Assembly (NCBI GenBank): GCA_004552725.1
Contig: SFNM01000011.1
Coordinates: 1-30,902, forward strand
DNA: 30,902 nt
Direction: 5' to 3'
Source: Bacteroidales bacterium
GTDB lineage: Bacteria > Bacteroidota > Bacteroidia > Bacteroidales > Muribaculaceae
Shown here: positions 14,727-23,096 of the stretch, piece after piece
Layout of the letters: every line of letters starts with the position of its first letter
Position numbering within the stretch: the stretch's first letter is position 1
Notes under the pieces: model-generated
Databases searched by the model: none
Told to the model about the DNA's origin: nothing
What the model saw: the letters and a program-made list of their open reading frames with translations, nothing else
Translations under genes and position numbers: made by a program

Positions 14727-16586
14727 TCAGGCTTTTTCGGATAGTTCGAGCCAGCGGAGTTCTTTTTCGTCGAGGATAGATTTTAGTTGTTCGTATCGGC
14801 GAGATTTTTCAGCGATATCGTCGGCGCCACCGGCGTTGAAGTAGGCTTCAAGGTTGGCTTTTTCGGCAGTGAGTTGGTCGATTTCGGCAGTGAGTGCTTC
14901 AAATTCGCGTTGCTCTTTGTAGGTAAGTTTTTCGGGACGTTGCTGACGTGGTTTTTCTTTGGAGGCGGGCTTGTCGGCGGGACGGTCGGCGGCTTGCTGA
15001 CGTTGCAGTTCATCGGCCCATTGGCGATATTCGGAATAGTTTCCGGGGAAGTCGCGAATGATGCCGTTACCTTCCATCACGAATATGTGGTCGACGATGT
15101 TGTCGAGGAAGAAGCGGTCGTGAGATATGATTATAGCACAACCCTTGAACTCGGCGAGGTATTCTTCGAGGATACCGAGAGTAACGATGTCGAGGTCGTT
15201 GGTAGGTTCGTCGAGGATTAGGAAATTCGGGCGACGCATGAGCACGGTGGCCAAGTGTAGTCGGCAACGCTCGCCGCCGCTGAGAGTGTGGATGTATTTT
15301 TGTTGGTCGGGAACGCTGAAGAGGAAGCGTTGGAGGTATTGCATTGGGGCGATGTGTTCGCCATCTTTGAGTTCGATGTCTTCGGCGAGGCGAGTGACGG
15401 CATCGATTACTTTGTCGTCGGGGTTGAATTGGATGCCGTCTTGGCTGTAATAGCCGAAGCGGACAGTGGAGCCAATGTCCCAACGACCGGAATCGATAGG
15501 TTCGATGCCTTGGAGCATTTTGATGAAAGTGGACTTACCGACGCCATTTGGGCCAATGATGCCCACCTTCTCGTAGCGTGCGAATGTGTAGGAAAACTTG
15601 TCGAGAATCACCTTTGGACCAAAGGCTTTCGACACGTCGACTGCTTCGAAGATTTTGGAGCCGATGTAGGAAGACTGGTTCTCGAGGCGCACGTCGCGTT
15701 GGCGGAGGTCGACGGCGGCACGCGCTTTGAGGTCGTAGAAATTGTCGATGCGATATTTTGCTTTACCGGCGCGTGCTTGAGGTTGTCGGCTCATCCATTC
15801 CTGCTCGCGGCGGAGGGTGTTTTTGACGCGAGCCAATTCGGCAGTCATGGCTTCGATGCGCTCGGCTCGTCGGCGGAGGTAGTAGTCGTAGTTGCCGTCG
15901 TAGGAGTAGATTTGGCTGTTGTCGATTTCGATGATGCGGTTGCACACGCGGTCGAGGAAATAGCGGTCGTGAGTGACCATAAGGAGAGTTGCGCGCGAGC
16001 GTTTGAGATAGTTTTCTATCCACTCAATTACTTCGATGTCGAGGTGGTTTGTAGGCTCGTCGAGGATGAGCATATCGGGGTTGGACATGAGCACCGAAGC
16101 CAATGCCACGCGCTTGCGTTGGCCACCGCTTAGGGTGTTGACACGTGCGGATAAGTCGGTGATTTTGAGGCGAGAGAGGAGTTGCCGGAGGCGGTCCTCG
16201 TAGTCCCAAGCAGAAGCGGAGTCCATAAGGTGAGAAGCCTCTTCGATGGCTTTGGGGTTGTTTTCGGCCAGAGCGGCTTCGTATCGGCGGACGATTTCGG
16301 CAATGGGATCATCGCCGTTGAGAGCAGCCTCGGCCACTGTTGGATTTCCGGCGAAGGCCGGTTGCTGAGGGAGATACCCAACCCTAACACCGGAGCGCCA
16401 AGTGATTTTACCGGAGTCGGGGGCTTCGGTGCCGGCAATAATCGAAAGGAGAGTTGATTTTCCGGTGCCGTTTTTGGCAATTACGCCGATTTTATTGCCT
16501 TCGTCGACGCCGAAAGTGACGCCGGCAAAGAGCATACGAAATCCGTAACTTTTGGTAAGGTCTTCGACTTGTAGATAAACGCTCAT
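14727..16586 (-). CDS. ABC-F family ATPase (Uup-like)
   Basis: A 619-residue soluble protein with two ABC ATPase domains and no membrane domain, as in ABC-F proteins that bind the ribosomal E site and help translation. Walker A motifs are AKNGTGKST (37-45) and GPNGVGKST; signatures are LSGGQRKR and LSGGERCRL; Walker B are MLILDEPTNHLD and FLILDEPTNDLD. The long linker between domains (about 225-315, charged and helical) is the P-site-tRNA-reaching region. A Pro/Lys/Gln-rich stretch leads to a C-terminal coiled coil (about 550-619), typical of Uup. Its ATG overlaps the stop of the methyltransferase gene by 4 bp. Antibiotic resistance is not implied. Confidence 0.95.
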   Translation of the reverse strand: MSVYLQVEDLTKSYGFRMLFAGVTFGVDEGNKIGVIAKNGTGKSTLLSIIAGTEAPDSGKITWRSGVRVGYLPQQPAFAGNPTVAEAALNGDDPIAEIVRRYEAALAENNPKAIEEASHLMDSASAWDYEDRLRQLLSRLKITDLSARVNTLSGGQRKRVALASVLMSNPDMLILDEPTNHLDIEVIEWIENYLKRSRATLLMVTHDRYFLDRVCNRIIEIDNSQIYSYDGNYDYYLRRRAERIEAMTAELARVKNTLRREQEWMSRQPQARAGKAKYRIDNFYDLKARAAVDLRQRDVRLENQSSYIGSKIFEAVDVSKAFGPKVILDKFSYTFARYEKVGIIGPNGVGKSTFIKMLQGIEPIDSGRWDIGSTVRFGYYSQDGIQFNPDDKVIDAVTRLAEDIELKDGEHIAPMQYLQRFLFSVPDQQKYIHTLSGGERCRLHLATVLMRRPNFLILDEPTNDLDIVTLGILEEYLAEFKGCAIIISHDRFFLDNIVDHIFVMEGNGIIRDFPGNYSEYRQWADELQRQQAADRPADKPASKEKPRQQRPEKLTYKEQREFEALTAEIDQLTAEKANLEAYFNAGGADDIAEKSRRYEQLKSILDEKELRWLELSEKA

Positions 16587-17773
16587 AATGAGGGAGTTGG
16601 GATGAAAGGTGAGGTGAAAATCAGGATGCGCGAACCGGCGGAGTCGGTGGAAGCGAATAAACGATGAGGGCCATCGGAGGCTCGGAGACGAGTGCGAAGT
16701 TGGTCGGCAGTCATGGGGAAATTAGACGTAGTGATTGAAGCCTTAATTCGCTGATTTGCAAGTTGTTTAAGAGTTCGCGAAGAGCAAGGGATGACTTGCT
16801 CCACGCGGTATGCGTGGCCGGGAAAATCCGGTATCAACTCGCTACTGAGCCATATATGTGATTGTGGGGATAGTTTTTGAGCTGGGAAGCGCGAAGAGAG
16901 GAGACGCATAGGAGCGGCCTTCATCACAGCGGGATAAGGTTGGTATAGCCATAATCCGGGGAGAGGGTCGGCGGTTGCAATTTGGGCACTCAATTCTTCG
17001 CTTTTGGTGAATTGGATTTGAGATATAACTGAGCCGTCAGATGCAATAGTGACTGCGTTGATTTCCGGTTCGGAAGGCGCCGCGGTGGAGAAGTCGCAAA
17101 TGATTACGAGTTCTTTGCATTCAGTGGTGGTACCGAGGGCGATAACGCTGACAGCCTCGGGAAGGAGGGAGAGAGTATGGGCAATGTCGAGCATTGGCGA
17201 GGCCTTGATAATGAGGCGATTGGCAACGCGACGCAGCTCTGGCAACATCGCCGTCACATCAGGTTCGCAGTCACTCAACGCGTACACGCGGCCGCCGTTG
17301 GCGGCACGTCGTGCCGGGTCGATAAACAGAGTAGAGAATGATGAGGCAGGTTGGAGTTGGAGCCAGTGGCGACAGTCGTCGCAAATAGTGGAGAGATTTG
17401 GGATGAGGCGAGCGTTGATGCGGAGAGCATCGACTTTAGCCAGGTCGAGGTCGATAGTGACGATGTGGGTTTTCCGAGCAATGGCCATAGCATCGATGCC
17501 GAGGCCGGCAGTAAGGTCGGCCACTTGCTCGCCATCGCTGATAAGAGAAGCATGGAAGGCCGCGAGGGCGTCGGAAGTGGATTGTTCGCCGGCTAAAGCG
17601 GATGGGAAAATGAATTGCGGATTAAGTGCGAGCGTATGGCGAAGTTTTGTGCCGAAGCGTCTGCGACATTCGATTTGGAGAATGTCGGCGGCGCGTTGTG
17701 AGCCAAAGCGAAGGCTCAGGCGAGTGGGGTCGTCAGTAATGTGCTGATTAATCCAGGGGAAGTCGCAATCCAT
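16583..17773 (-). CDS. THUMP-like class I SAM-dependent methyltransferase
   Basis: A 396-residue protein. The SAM-binding motif is QVADLTAGLGIDAMAIA and a later FIDPARR occupies the place of the catalytic motif; after the Rossmann domain come beta-rich THUMP-like segments (about 225-395). The family is widespread in Bacteroidetes (PG_1098-like) and is thought to act on RNA, but I know of no proven substrate. The frame is open to 17803, but those ten codons lie in the pgk terminator stem, so I use the ATG at 17773. The stop overlaps the ABC-F ATG as ATGA, which links it to a ribosome-acting ATPase. It may be reached by readthrough from pgk. Confidence 0.87.
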   Translation of the reverse strand: MDCDFPWINQHITDDPTRLSLRFGSQRAADILQIECRRRFGTKLRHTLALNPQFIFPSALAGEQSTSDALAAFHASLISDGEQVADLTAGLGIDAMAIARKTHIVTIDLDLAKVDALRINARLIPNLSTICDDCRHWLQLQPASSFSTLFIDPARRAANGGRVYALSDCEPDVTAMLPELRRVANRLIIKASPMLDIAHTLSLLPEAVSVIALGTTTECKELVIICDFSTAAPSEPEINAVTIASDGSVISQIQFTKSEELSAQIATADPLPGLWLYQPYPAVMKAAPMRLLSSRFPAQKLSPQSHIWLSSELIPDFPGHAYRVEQVIPCSSRTLKQLANQRIKASITTSNFPMTADQLRTRLRASDGPHRLFASTDSAGSRILIFTSPFIPTPSL

Positions 17774-17782
17774 AAAGAAAAG

Positions 17783-17821
17783 AAAGTAGCCAAAATAACA
17801 CATGGCTATCTTGGCTACTTT
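17783..17821 (-). terminator. Terminator after pgk
   Basis: An 11-bp perfect stem (AAAGTAGCCAA / TTGGCTACTTT at 17783-17793 and 17811-17821) with a 17-nt loop, followed by CTTTTC on the minus strand. It starts 24 bp after the pgk stop and overlaps the upstream in-frame extension of the methyltransferase gene. Confidence 0.75.
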
Positions 17822-17845
17822 TTGGGAGTATATTTCGGTAAACGA

Positions 17846-19096
17846 TTATTCGCCTTTGATAGCAGCGATGCCGGGAAGCACTTTGCCTTCGATTGCTTCG
17901 AGGAGAGCGCCGCCACCGGTCGATACGTAAGAAACTTGATCGGCGAGGCCGAATTTGTTGACGCAAGCCACGGAGTCGCCGCCACCTACGAGGGAGAAGG
18001 CGCCGTTGGCGGTTGCTTCAACGATTGCTTCAGCGATGGCACGAGAGCCGGCTGTGAAGTTGTCGAATTCGAATACACCGGCAGGGCCGTTCCAAAGGAT
18101 GGTTTTGGATTCGCGGATTACTTTGGCGAAGGCTTCGCGAGTTTCGGGGCCTGCATCCATGCCTTCCCAACCGTCGGGAACGTCGTTGGAGGGGCATACT
18201 TGGGTGTTGGCGTCGTTGGAGAATTTGTCGCCGGCCACGCAGTCGGTACCGAGCACGAGGTTCACACCCTTTTCTTGAGCCTTGCGGATGATTTCCAGAG
18301 CGAGGTCGAGTTTGTCTTCTTCGCAAATGGAGACACCGATTTTACCGCCTTGAGCTTTGGCGAAGGTGTAGGTCATACCGCCGCAGAGGATGAGGTTGTC
18401 GACCTTATCCATAAGGTTTTCGATAATGCCGATTTTGGTGGAAACCTTAGAGCCGCCCATAATAGCGGTGAAGGGGCGAGTGATGTTGTTGAGGACATTG
18501 TCGACGGCTTTCACTTCTTTTTCCATGAGGTAGCCGAGCATTTTGTGGTCAGCATCGAAGAAGTCAGCAATAACAGCAGTTGAAGCGTGGCGACGGTGAG
18601 CGGTGCCGAAGGCATCGTTTACGTAAACGTCGGCGTAGGAAGCGAGGGTCTTGGCAAATTCTTTTTGAGAAGCCTTCATAGCCTTTTTGGCTTCGTCGTA
18701 AGCGGGATCGGCTTTGTCAATGCCAACGGGTTTACCTTCTTCTTCGGGATAGAAGCGGAGGTTTTCGAGCAGCAGAACTTCGCCGGGTTTCAGAGCGGCG
18801 GCAGCGTCGGCAGCCTTAGCGCAGTCGGGAGCAAATTTCACTTCGCAACCGAGTGCAGCAGCAACAGCGTCTTTGATTTGGCCGAGCGACATTTTGGGGT
18901 TCACTTTGCCTTTGGGTTTGCCCATGTGCGACATGATGATGAGGGCGCCGCCGTCGGCGAGGATTTTTTTGAGAGTTGGGAGAGCGCCGCGGATGCGGGT
19001 ATCGTCGGTGATGTGACCATTTTCGTCGAGGGGCACATTGAAGTCAACGCGGACGATTGCTTTTTTACCGGAGAAGTTGAAATTGTCTAAAGTCAT
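17846..19096 (-). CDS. pgk: Phosphoglycerate kinase
   Basis: The glycolytic enzyme that transfers the phosphate of 1,3-bisphosphoglycerate to ADP, in the cytosol. Its 416 residues match the normal length. Visible are KKAIVRVDFNVPLDENG at the N-terminus (PGK signature), RRHAS, MGGSKVSTKI in the nucleotide domain, ILWNGPAGVFEF and the C-terminal LVGGGDS and STGGGALLE motifs. Monocistronic, with its own -7 box (19161-19168) and terminator. The minus-strand codon pattern gives long antisense open frames that are not genes. Confidence 0.98.
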   Translation of the reverse strand: MTLDNFNFSGKKAIVRVDFNVPLDENGHITDDTRIRGALPTLKKILADGGALIIMSHMGKPKGKVNPKMSLGQIKDAVAAALGCEVKFAPDCAKAADAAAALKPGEVLLLENLRFYPEEEGKPVGIDKADPAYDEAKKAMKASQKEFAKTLASYADVYVNDAFGTAHRRHASTAVIADFFDADHKMLGYLMEKEVKAVDNVLNNITRPFTAIMGGSKVSTKIGIIENLMDKVDNLILCGGMTYTFAKAQGGKIGVSICEEDKLDLALEIIRKAQEKGVNLVLGTDCVAGDKFSNDANTQVCPSNDVPDGWEGMDAGPETREAFAKVIRESKTILWNGPAGVFEFDNFTAGSRAIAEAIVEATANGAFSLVGGGDSVACVNKFGLADQVSYVSTGGGALLEAIEGKVLPGIAAIKGE

Positions 19097-19160
19097 TTCA
19101 ATATTATTTAAGGAGTTATATAATTCAGAGCACTTTTCGCACTGTTGCGATTAAGCAGTG

Positions 19161-19168
19161 CAAAATTA
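19161..19168 (-). promoter_or_regulatory. -7 element for pgk
   Basis: TAATTTTG on the minus strand matches TAnnTTTG and lies 64 bp before the ATG. No TTTG sits at the usual -33 distance. A GCACTG...CAGTGC inverted repeat (19139-19161) would fall at the start of the transcript. Confidence 0.55.
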
Positions 19169-19329
19169 CGGAAAATTTTCGACAATTCCGCATTTTTTCG
19201 CAAAATTTTTGCAAGGTGCGATTCCGAACGCCGCCGTGGAGCCAATGAGAATGGATCTAACGGATGTCCGCCAGCTGATACTCGGTAATTGAAACCGCTC
19301 CGCGGTACATTATTGATATATAGTGCGTT

Positions 19330-19388
19330 ACCCCACATAGGCTTCGCCAATGTGGGGTTGAGTGGTATCTGCAACAGCTTTGCTGTTG
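19330..19388. repeat. Pair of palindromic hairpins downstream of pyrF
   Basis: The first hairpin has arms ACCCCACAT and ATGTGGGGT (19330-19338, 19350-19358) around an A-A mismatch and an inner GGC-TTC-GCC. Fourteen bases later CAACAGC-TTT-GCTGTTG forms a 7-bp stem (19372-19388). Neither is followed by a T tract on the minus strand, so they may mark the 3' end of the pyrF transcript by another route or be an extragenic palindromic repeat. Confidence 0.6.
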
Positions 19389-19406
19389 GGTCATGCAGGC
19401 GAAGGA

Positions 19407-20240
19407 TTACACCAGGCCGTGGGCGGAGAGGATTGTGCGCATTTGGGCGGCGAGGGTGGCGGCGGCTTGGGCGGCGGCTTGGGCGAAGTCGTCGCCACTG
19501 GAGGCGTGGATGATGCCGCGGGAGGAGTTGACCAGCAGGCCGACTTCGTCGATGAGGCCGTATTGGCACACTTCTTCGAGGCTACCGCCTTGGGCTCCTA
19601 CGCCGGGCACGAGGAAGAAGCTACGTGGTGCGGCTTTGCGCACTTCGCCGATCAGTTCGCCGCGGGTGGCGCCTACAACGAACATGGTGTTGACCGGTGA
19701 GCCCCATTTCTGCACTTGTTTCACCACACGTTTGAATAGCGGTGTATCGTGTTTGTCTTCAATCATTTGGAAGTCGAGGGAGCCTTTATTGGAAGTAAGA
19801 GCGAGCACCACGGCCCATTTGTCTTCGAATTCGAGGAAGGGCTTCACGGAGTCTTCGCCCATGTAGGGAGCCACTGTGACGGCGTCGACGCCCACTTGGT
19901 CGAAGAATGCGCGAGCGTACATGCGGGCGGTGTTGCCTATGTCGCCGCGTTTAGCGTCGGCAATGATGAATTGGTCGGGATAGTTTTGACGGATGTATTG
20001 GCAAGTTTGCTCGAAGGCGCGGAGGCCGTCGGCGCCGAGTGCTTCGTAGAAGGCCAAGTTGGGTTTATAAGCAACGGCGTAGGGTGCTGTTGCATCAATG
20101 ATTGCTTTGTTGAATTCGAGGATGCCTTCGGCACCTTTTCCGGAGAGGTGTTTTGGCATTTTGGCTTGGTCGGGGTCGAGACCAACGCAAAGGAACGAGC
20201 CACGAGAGAGGATGTTTTCGACTAATTGAGTACGTTTCAT
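19407..20240 (-). CDS. pyrF: Orotidine 5'-phosphate decarboxylase, type 2
   Basis: Makes UMP from OMP in the last step of pyrimidine synthesis. The 277-residue protein has FLCVGLDPDQ (16-25), AYKPNLAFYE (57-66), the catalytic Asp/Lys block IADAKRGDIGNTA (93-105), VAPYMGEDS, VGATRGE and the phosphate-binding LVPGVGAQGG. The longer length and DAKRGDIGN block are of the type 2 (mycobacterial/Bacteroidetes) form rather than E. coli PyrF. It starts 31 bp after the prfA stop, so the two are one operon. Confidence 0.97.
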   Translation of the reverse strand: MKRTQLVENILSRGSFLCVGLDPDQAKMPKHLSGKGAEGILEFNKAIIDATAPYAVAYKPNLAFYEALGADGLRAFEQTCQYIRQNYPDQFIIADAKRGDIGNTARMYARAFFDQVGVDAVTVAPYMGEDSVKPFLEFEDKWAVVLALTSNKGSLDFQMIEDKHDTPLFKRVVKQVQKWGSPVNTMFVVGATRGELIGEVRKAAPRSFFLVPGVGAQGGSLEEVCQYGLIDEVGLLVNSSRGIIHASSGDDFAQAAAQAAATLAAQMRTILSAHGLV

Positions 20241-20271
20241 ATCGGAGGTTGATTTTGGTTGCTAAGGAGGG

Positions 20272-21381
20272 TTAAAATTCGGCGGCTTTGAGGCGCTCGG
20301 CGTTTTCAGTAGATGAAAGCGCGTAGAGGAGGTCGTCGAGGTCGCCAGCAAGGACTGCGGGGAGGTTGTGAGTTGTGTAGTTGATGCGGTGGTCGGTCAC
20401 GCGGCCTTGGGGGAAGTTGTAGGTACGGATTTTGGCGGAGCGGTCGCCGGTGGACACGAGCGTTCGGCGGCGCGAAGCGATGTCGTCGATGTATTTTTGG
20501 TGCTCCTTATCGAAGATGAAGGTACGCAAACGGCTCAGTGCGCGCTCTTTGTTTTTGGGCTGGTCGCGCGTTTCGGTACACTCGATGAGGATTTCTTCCA
20601 CCACACCGGTGTTAGGGTTCTTCCAATTGTAGCGGAGACGGACACCCGACTCCACTTTGTTCACATTCTGGCCGCCGGCGCCTCCCGAGCGGAATGTATC
20701 CCACTTGATTTCGCCTTCATTGATTTCCACTTCGAAAGGTTCTGCTTCGGGGAGGACGGCCACAGTGGCGGCGGAAGTGTGGACGCGACCCTGTGTTTCG
20801 GTGGCGGGCACACGCTGCACGCGATGCACGCCGGATTCGTATTTGAGGATGCCGTAAACGCCGTCGCCGGAAACAGACATCACCACCTCTTTGTATCCAC
20901 CGACTGCACCGGAACTTTCGGAGGTAATAGCGACGGACCATCCATGGCGTTCGCAGAATTTCAGGTACATTTTGGTGAGGTCGCCGGCGAAGAGAGCGGC
21001 TTCGTCGCCGCCGGTGCCTGCACGGACTTCGAGGATGACATTCTTGTCGTCCTCCGGGTCGCTCGGCAGGAGGAATAGTTTGATATCCTCTTCAATGCGA
21101 GCGATTTCAGCGCGTGCAGCATCAAGCGAGTCGGAAGCGGCCTTGACTTCGGTAGGGTCATCTTCCATTTCGATTACCTCTTGGTAGAAATCTATGTTGG
21201 AAAGTTGTTCGGCATGATTATTGAGGAGACGCATCAAATTGCCGAGGTGCTTGTATTCTTTGGTTAGTTTGACGAAACGTCGTTGGTCGGCAGCGACTTC
21301 GGGGTCGCCGAGGAGTGTTTCGATTTCTTTGAAGCGGGTGGTGTGAGCCTCGATACGAGGCATCAGGGAGTCATCAATCAT
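20272..21381 (-). CDS. prfA: Peptide chain release factor 1
   Basis: Reads UAA and UAG in the ribosomal A site and triggers peptide release. Using the ATG at 21381 the protein has 369 residues. The stop-codon motif is PAT (192-194), the RF1-type PxT rather than the RF2 SPF; the catalytic GGQ lies in SGGAGGQNVNKVES (236-238). The frame is open to 21426, but that stretch contains a TAACTTTG -7 box, so it is upstream of the transcript, and the MIDDSL start fits the family. First gene of the prfA-pyrF operon. Confidence 0.97.
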   Translation of the reverse strand: MIDDSLMPRIEAHTTRFKEIETLLGDPEVAADQRRFVKLTKEYKHLGNLMRLLNNHAEQLSNIDFYQEVIEMEDDPTEVKAASDSLDAARAEIARIEEDIKLFLLPSDPEDDKNVILEVRAGTGGDEAALFAGDLTKMYLKFCERHGWSVAITSESSGAVGGYKEVVMSVSGDGVYGILKYESGVHRVQRVPATETQGRVHTSAATVAVLPEAEPFEVEINEGEIKWDTFRSGGAGGQNVNKVESGVRLRYNWKNPNTGVVEEILIECTETRDQPKNKERALSRLRTFIFDKEHQKYIDDIASRRRTLVSTGDRSAKIRTYNFPQGRVTDHRINYTTHNLPAVLAGDLDDLLYALSSTENAERLKAAEF

Positions 21382-21402
21382 AATTGGTTGGAAAAGTTTG
21401 TG

Positions 21403-21410
21403 CAAAGTTA
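21403..21410 (-). promoter_or_regulatory. -7 element of the prfA-pyrF operon
   Basis: TAACTTTG on the minus strand, 21 bp before the ATG at 21381, and inside the in-frame upstream extension of prfA, which it rules out as coding. TTTG lies 13 bp further upstream, too near for the usual -33. Confidence 0.65.
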
Positions 21411-21502
21411 GCAATTTTTTGGTCAAAAACAGGAAGGAAAGCAGTAAAAAAGCGCGAAGTGATTGAAATATTTTGAAATAGGAGATGATAAGTGGGTGAC
21501 AG

Positions 21503-21534
21503 TTTGTATTTTCGAAAAAAAATTGCTAAATTCG
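21503..21534 (+). promoter_or_regulatory. Promoter of the nucleotidase-GH3-PAP2 operon
   Basis: TTTG (21503-21506), 20 bp, TAAATTCG (21527-21534; one base off TAnnTTTG). The -7 box ends 34 bp before the ATG at 21569. Confidence 0.65.
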
Positions 21535-21568
21535 CAGAAAATTTAGGACCTTTTGTAATTCTATTCAA

Positions 21569-23080
21569 ATGCGTATTTTTATAGCAAAATTTATGGCAGT
21601 CGTAGGGCTGCTTTCGACATATATTACATCAGTGGGAGCGGATTTGGTGATTATGCACACCAATGATACACACTCGTATCTGAGTCAAGAAGAATCGGCC
21701 ATAGGTGGGATGGACCGCTTGGCCGTGCTTGTGGATAGTGTGCGCAAGGCGGAGCCGCATACACTGATGATAGATGCGGGCGATGCAGTGCAGGGCACAC
21801 TCTATTTCAATCTGTACGGAGGCGTAGTAGAGCAGCAGGTGCTGAATTACATCGGCTATGACTTGCGCATCTTGGGCAACCACGAGTTTGACAACGGAGC
21901 GGATTCGTTGGCGGTGGTATTGTCCGGAGCGAAGAGCAAGTTTTTGAGTACGAATTATCATTTTGCAGATGCGCGATTGGCCGGGCGGTTCAGTCGCTAC
22001 GATGTGCGCACAGTATGTGGCCGTAAGATTGGTTTTTTGGCTATCAATATCAATCCTGACGGATTGGTAGCCACCGGGCGCGCTAATGGTGTTCAATATA
22101 GCGATGCAATAGAGAGTGCAAACCGGATGGCGCGATGGCTACGAGAGCAGCAGCGATGCGATGTGATTGTGGCGCTGACCCACATTGGATTGGACAGCAC
22201 TCCACTGCCGAACGATACGATGTTGGTGGCGCAGACCGAGAATATCGATGTATTGATAGGCGGCCATAGCCACACGGCTATTGCCGAGACGCTATATTTG
22301 AGCAACCGCGCGGGCAAGCGCGTGTTGGTGGCCCAAACAGGCAAGTATGCACGCAATTTGGGGTTGGTGAAAATCGACCTCGAAACGTTGGCCGCGAGGA
22401 GCGAACTTGTGGCTGTCAATTCGCGAGTTGACGACCGAATAGACCCGGCGCTGACAGCGATTTTGGCGCCGTATCGAGCCGGAGTGTACGAGTCGATGCA
22501 TAAGCCGATAGGATTGGCCGCGATGGATTTTCCGCAGAAGTCGCCACAATTGCTTAATTGGGTAAGTGATGCGGTGTATTCAGTCGGGAGTAAGATAAGC
22601 GACAAGCCGGTGGACTTTGCGATGTACAACGTGGGCGGAGTTCGTTCCGGTTTTGAGGGCGACACCGTGTACGAAGGAGTAATCATCACCATCTTACCAT
22701 TCAGCAACCGCGTGGAAGTAGTTGAAATCCTTGGGCGCGATTTGTTGCCGGCATTTGAGCAAATGGCCACCATCGGTGGGAGCGGAGTGAGCGAGCAAGT
22801 GCGTATAGAGTATGAGCCTCAGCCGGCTGAGAGCAATGCGAAAGCCAAGATAGTGAGTGTGACTATAAACGGGCAGCCGCTCGACCCAGAGAGAGAATAT
22901 GTGGTTGCAATGACTGATTATCTTTCGGGCGGTGGAGATTACATGCCCACACTTAGAAATCATAATTTAGTGAAATATAGTGAAAATAATTTTTACAAGG
23001 ATGTGCTTGATTTGATAGGAAGTATGTCCGAGCCTATGATATCGTCCCCTACTCCACGAATGAACCCTATAAACAAATAA
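21569..23080 (+). CDS. Secreted 5'-nucleotidase / UshA-like metallophosphatase
   Basis: Exported two-domain enzyme that removes phosphate from nucleotides or related esters in the periplasm. The signal peptide is 1-24. The metallophosphatase domain shows HTNDTHS (D33, H35), DAGDAVQG (D72), GNHEFDNG (N104, H105), TH at 204-205 and GGHSHT (231-236), all the metal-binding positions. The C-terminal 5'-nucleotidase domain (about 315-490) has YNVGGVR and LPFSNRVEVVEILG, the substrate-binding part. Both domains are on one chain of 503 residues; in some Bacteroides they are two adjacent genes (from memory). It starts 16 bp before the GH3 gene. Substrate is unproven. Confidence 0.94.
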   Translation: MRIFIAKFMAVVGLLSTYITSVGADLVIMHTNDTHSYLSQEESAIGGMDRLAVLVDSVRKAEPHTLMIDAGDAVQGTLYFNLYGGVVEQQVLNYIGYDLRILGNHEFDNGADSLAVVLSGAKSKFLSTNYHFADARLAGRFSRYDVRTVCGRKIGFLAININPDGLVATGRANGVQYSDAIESANRMARWLREQQRCDVIVALTHIGLDSTPLPNDTMLVAQTENIDVLIGGHSHTAIAETLYLSNRAGKRVLVAQTGKYARNLGLVKIDLETLAARSELVAVNSRVDDRIDPALTAILAPYRAGVYESMHKPIGLAAMDFPQKSPQLLNWVSDAVYSVGSKISDKPVDFAMYNVGGVRSGFEGDTVYEGVIITILPFSNRVEVVEILGRDLLPAFEQMATIGGSGVSEQVRIEYEPQPAESNAKAKIVSVTINGQPLDPEREYVVAMTDYLSGGGDYMPTLRNHNLVKYSENNFYKDVLDLIGSMSEPMISSPTPRMNPINK

Positions 23081-23096
23081 AAGACTACCTATTATC

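Larger units (their letters stand above)
19097..19406. other. Intergenic region between pyrF and pgk
   Basis: Both genes are on the minus strand. The region holds the pgk -7 element at 19161-19168, a hairpin with GCACTG/CAGTGC arms (19139-19161), about 110 bp without visible features, and two hairpins at 19330-19388. I see no coding frame with a recognisable product. Confidence 0.65.

Noticed and set aside
14727..16586. Antibiotic resistance ABC-F gene
   Set aside because: Its C-terminal coiled coil and general layout are those of housekeeping Uup-like proteins; nothing in the sequence points to resistance.
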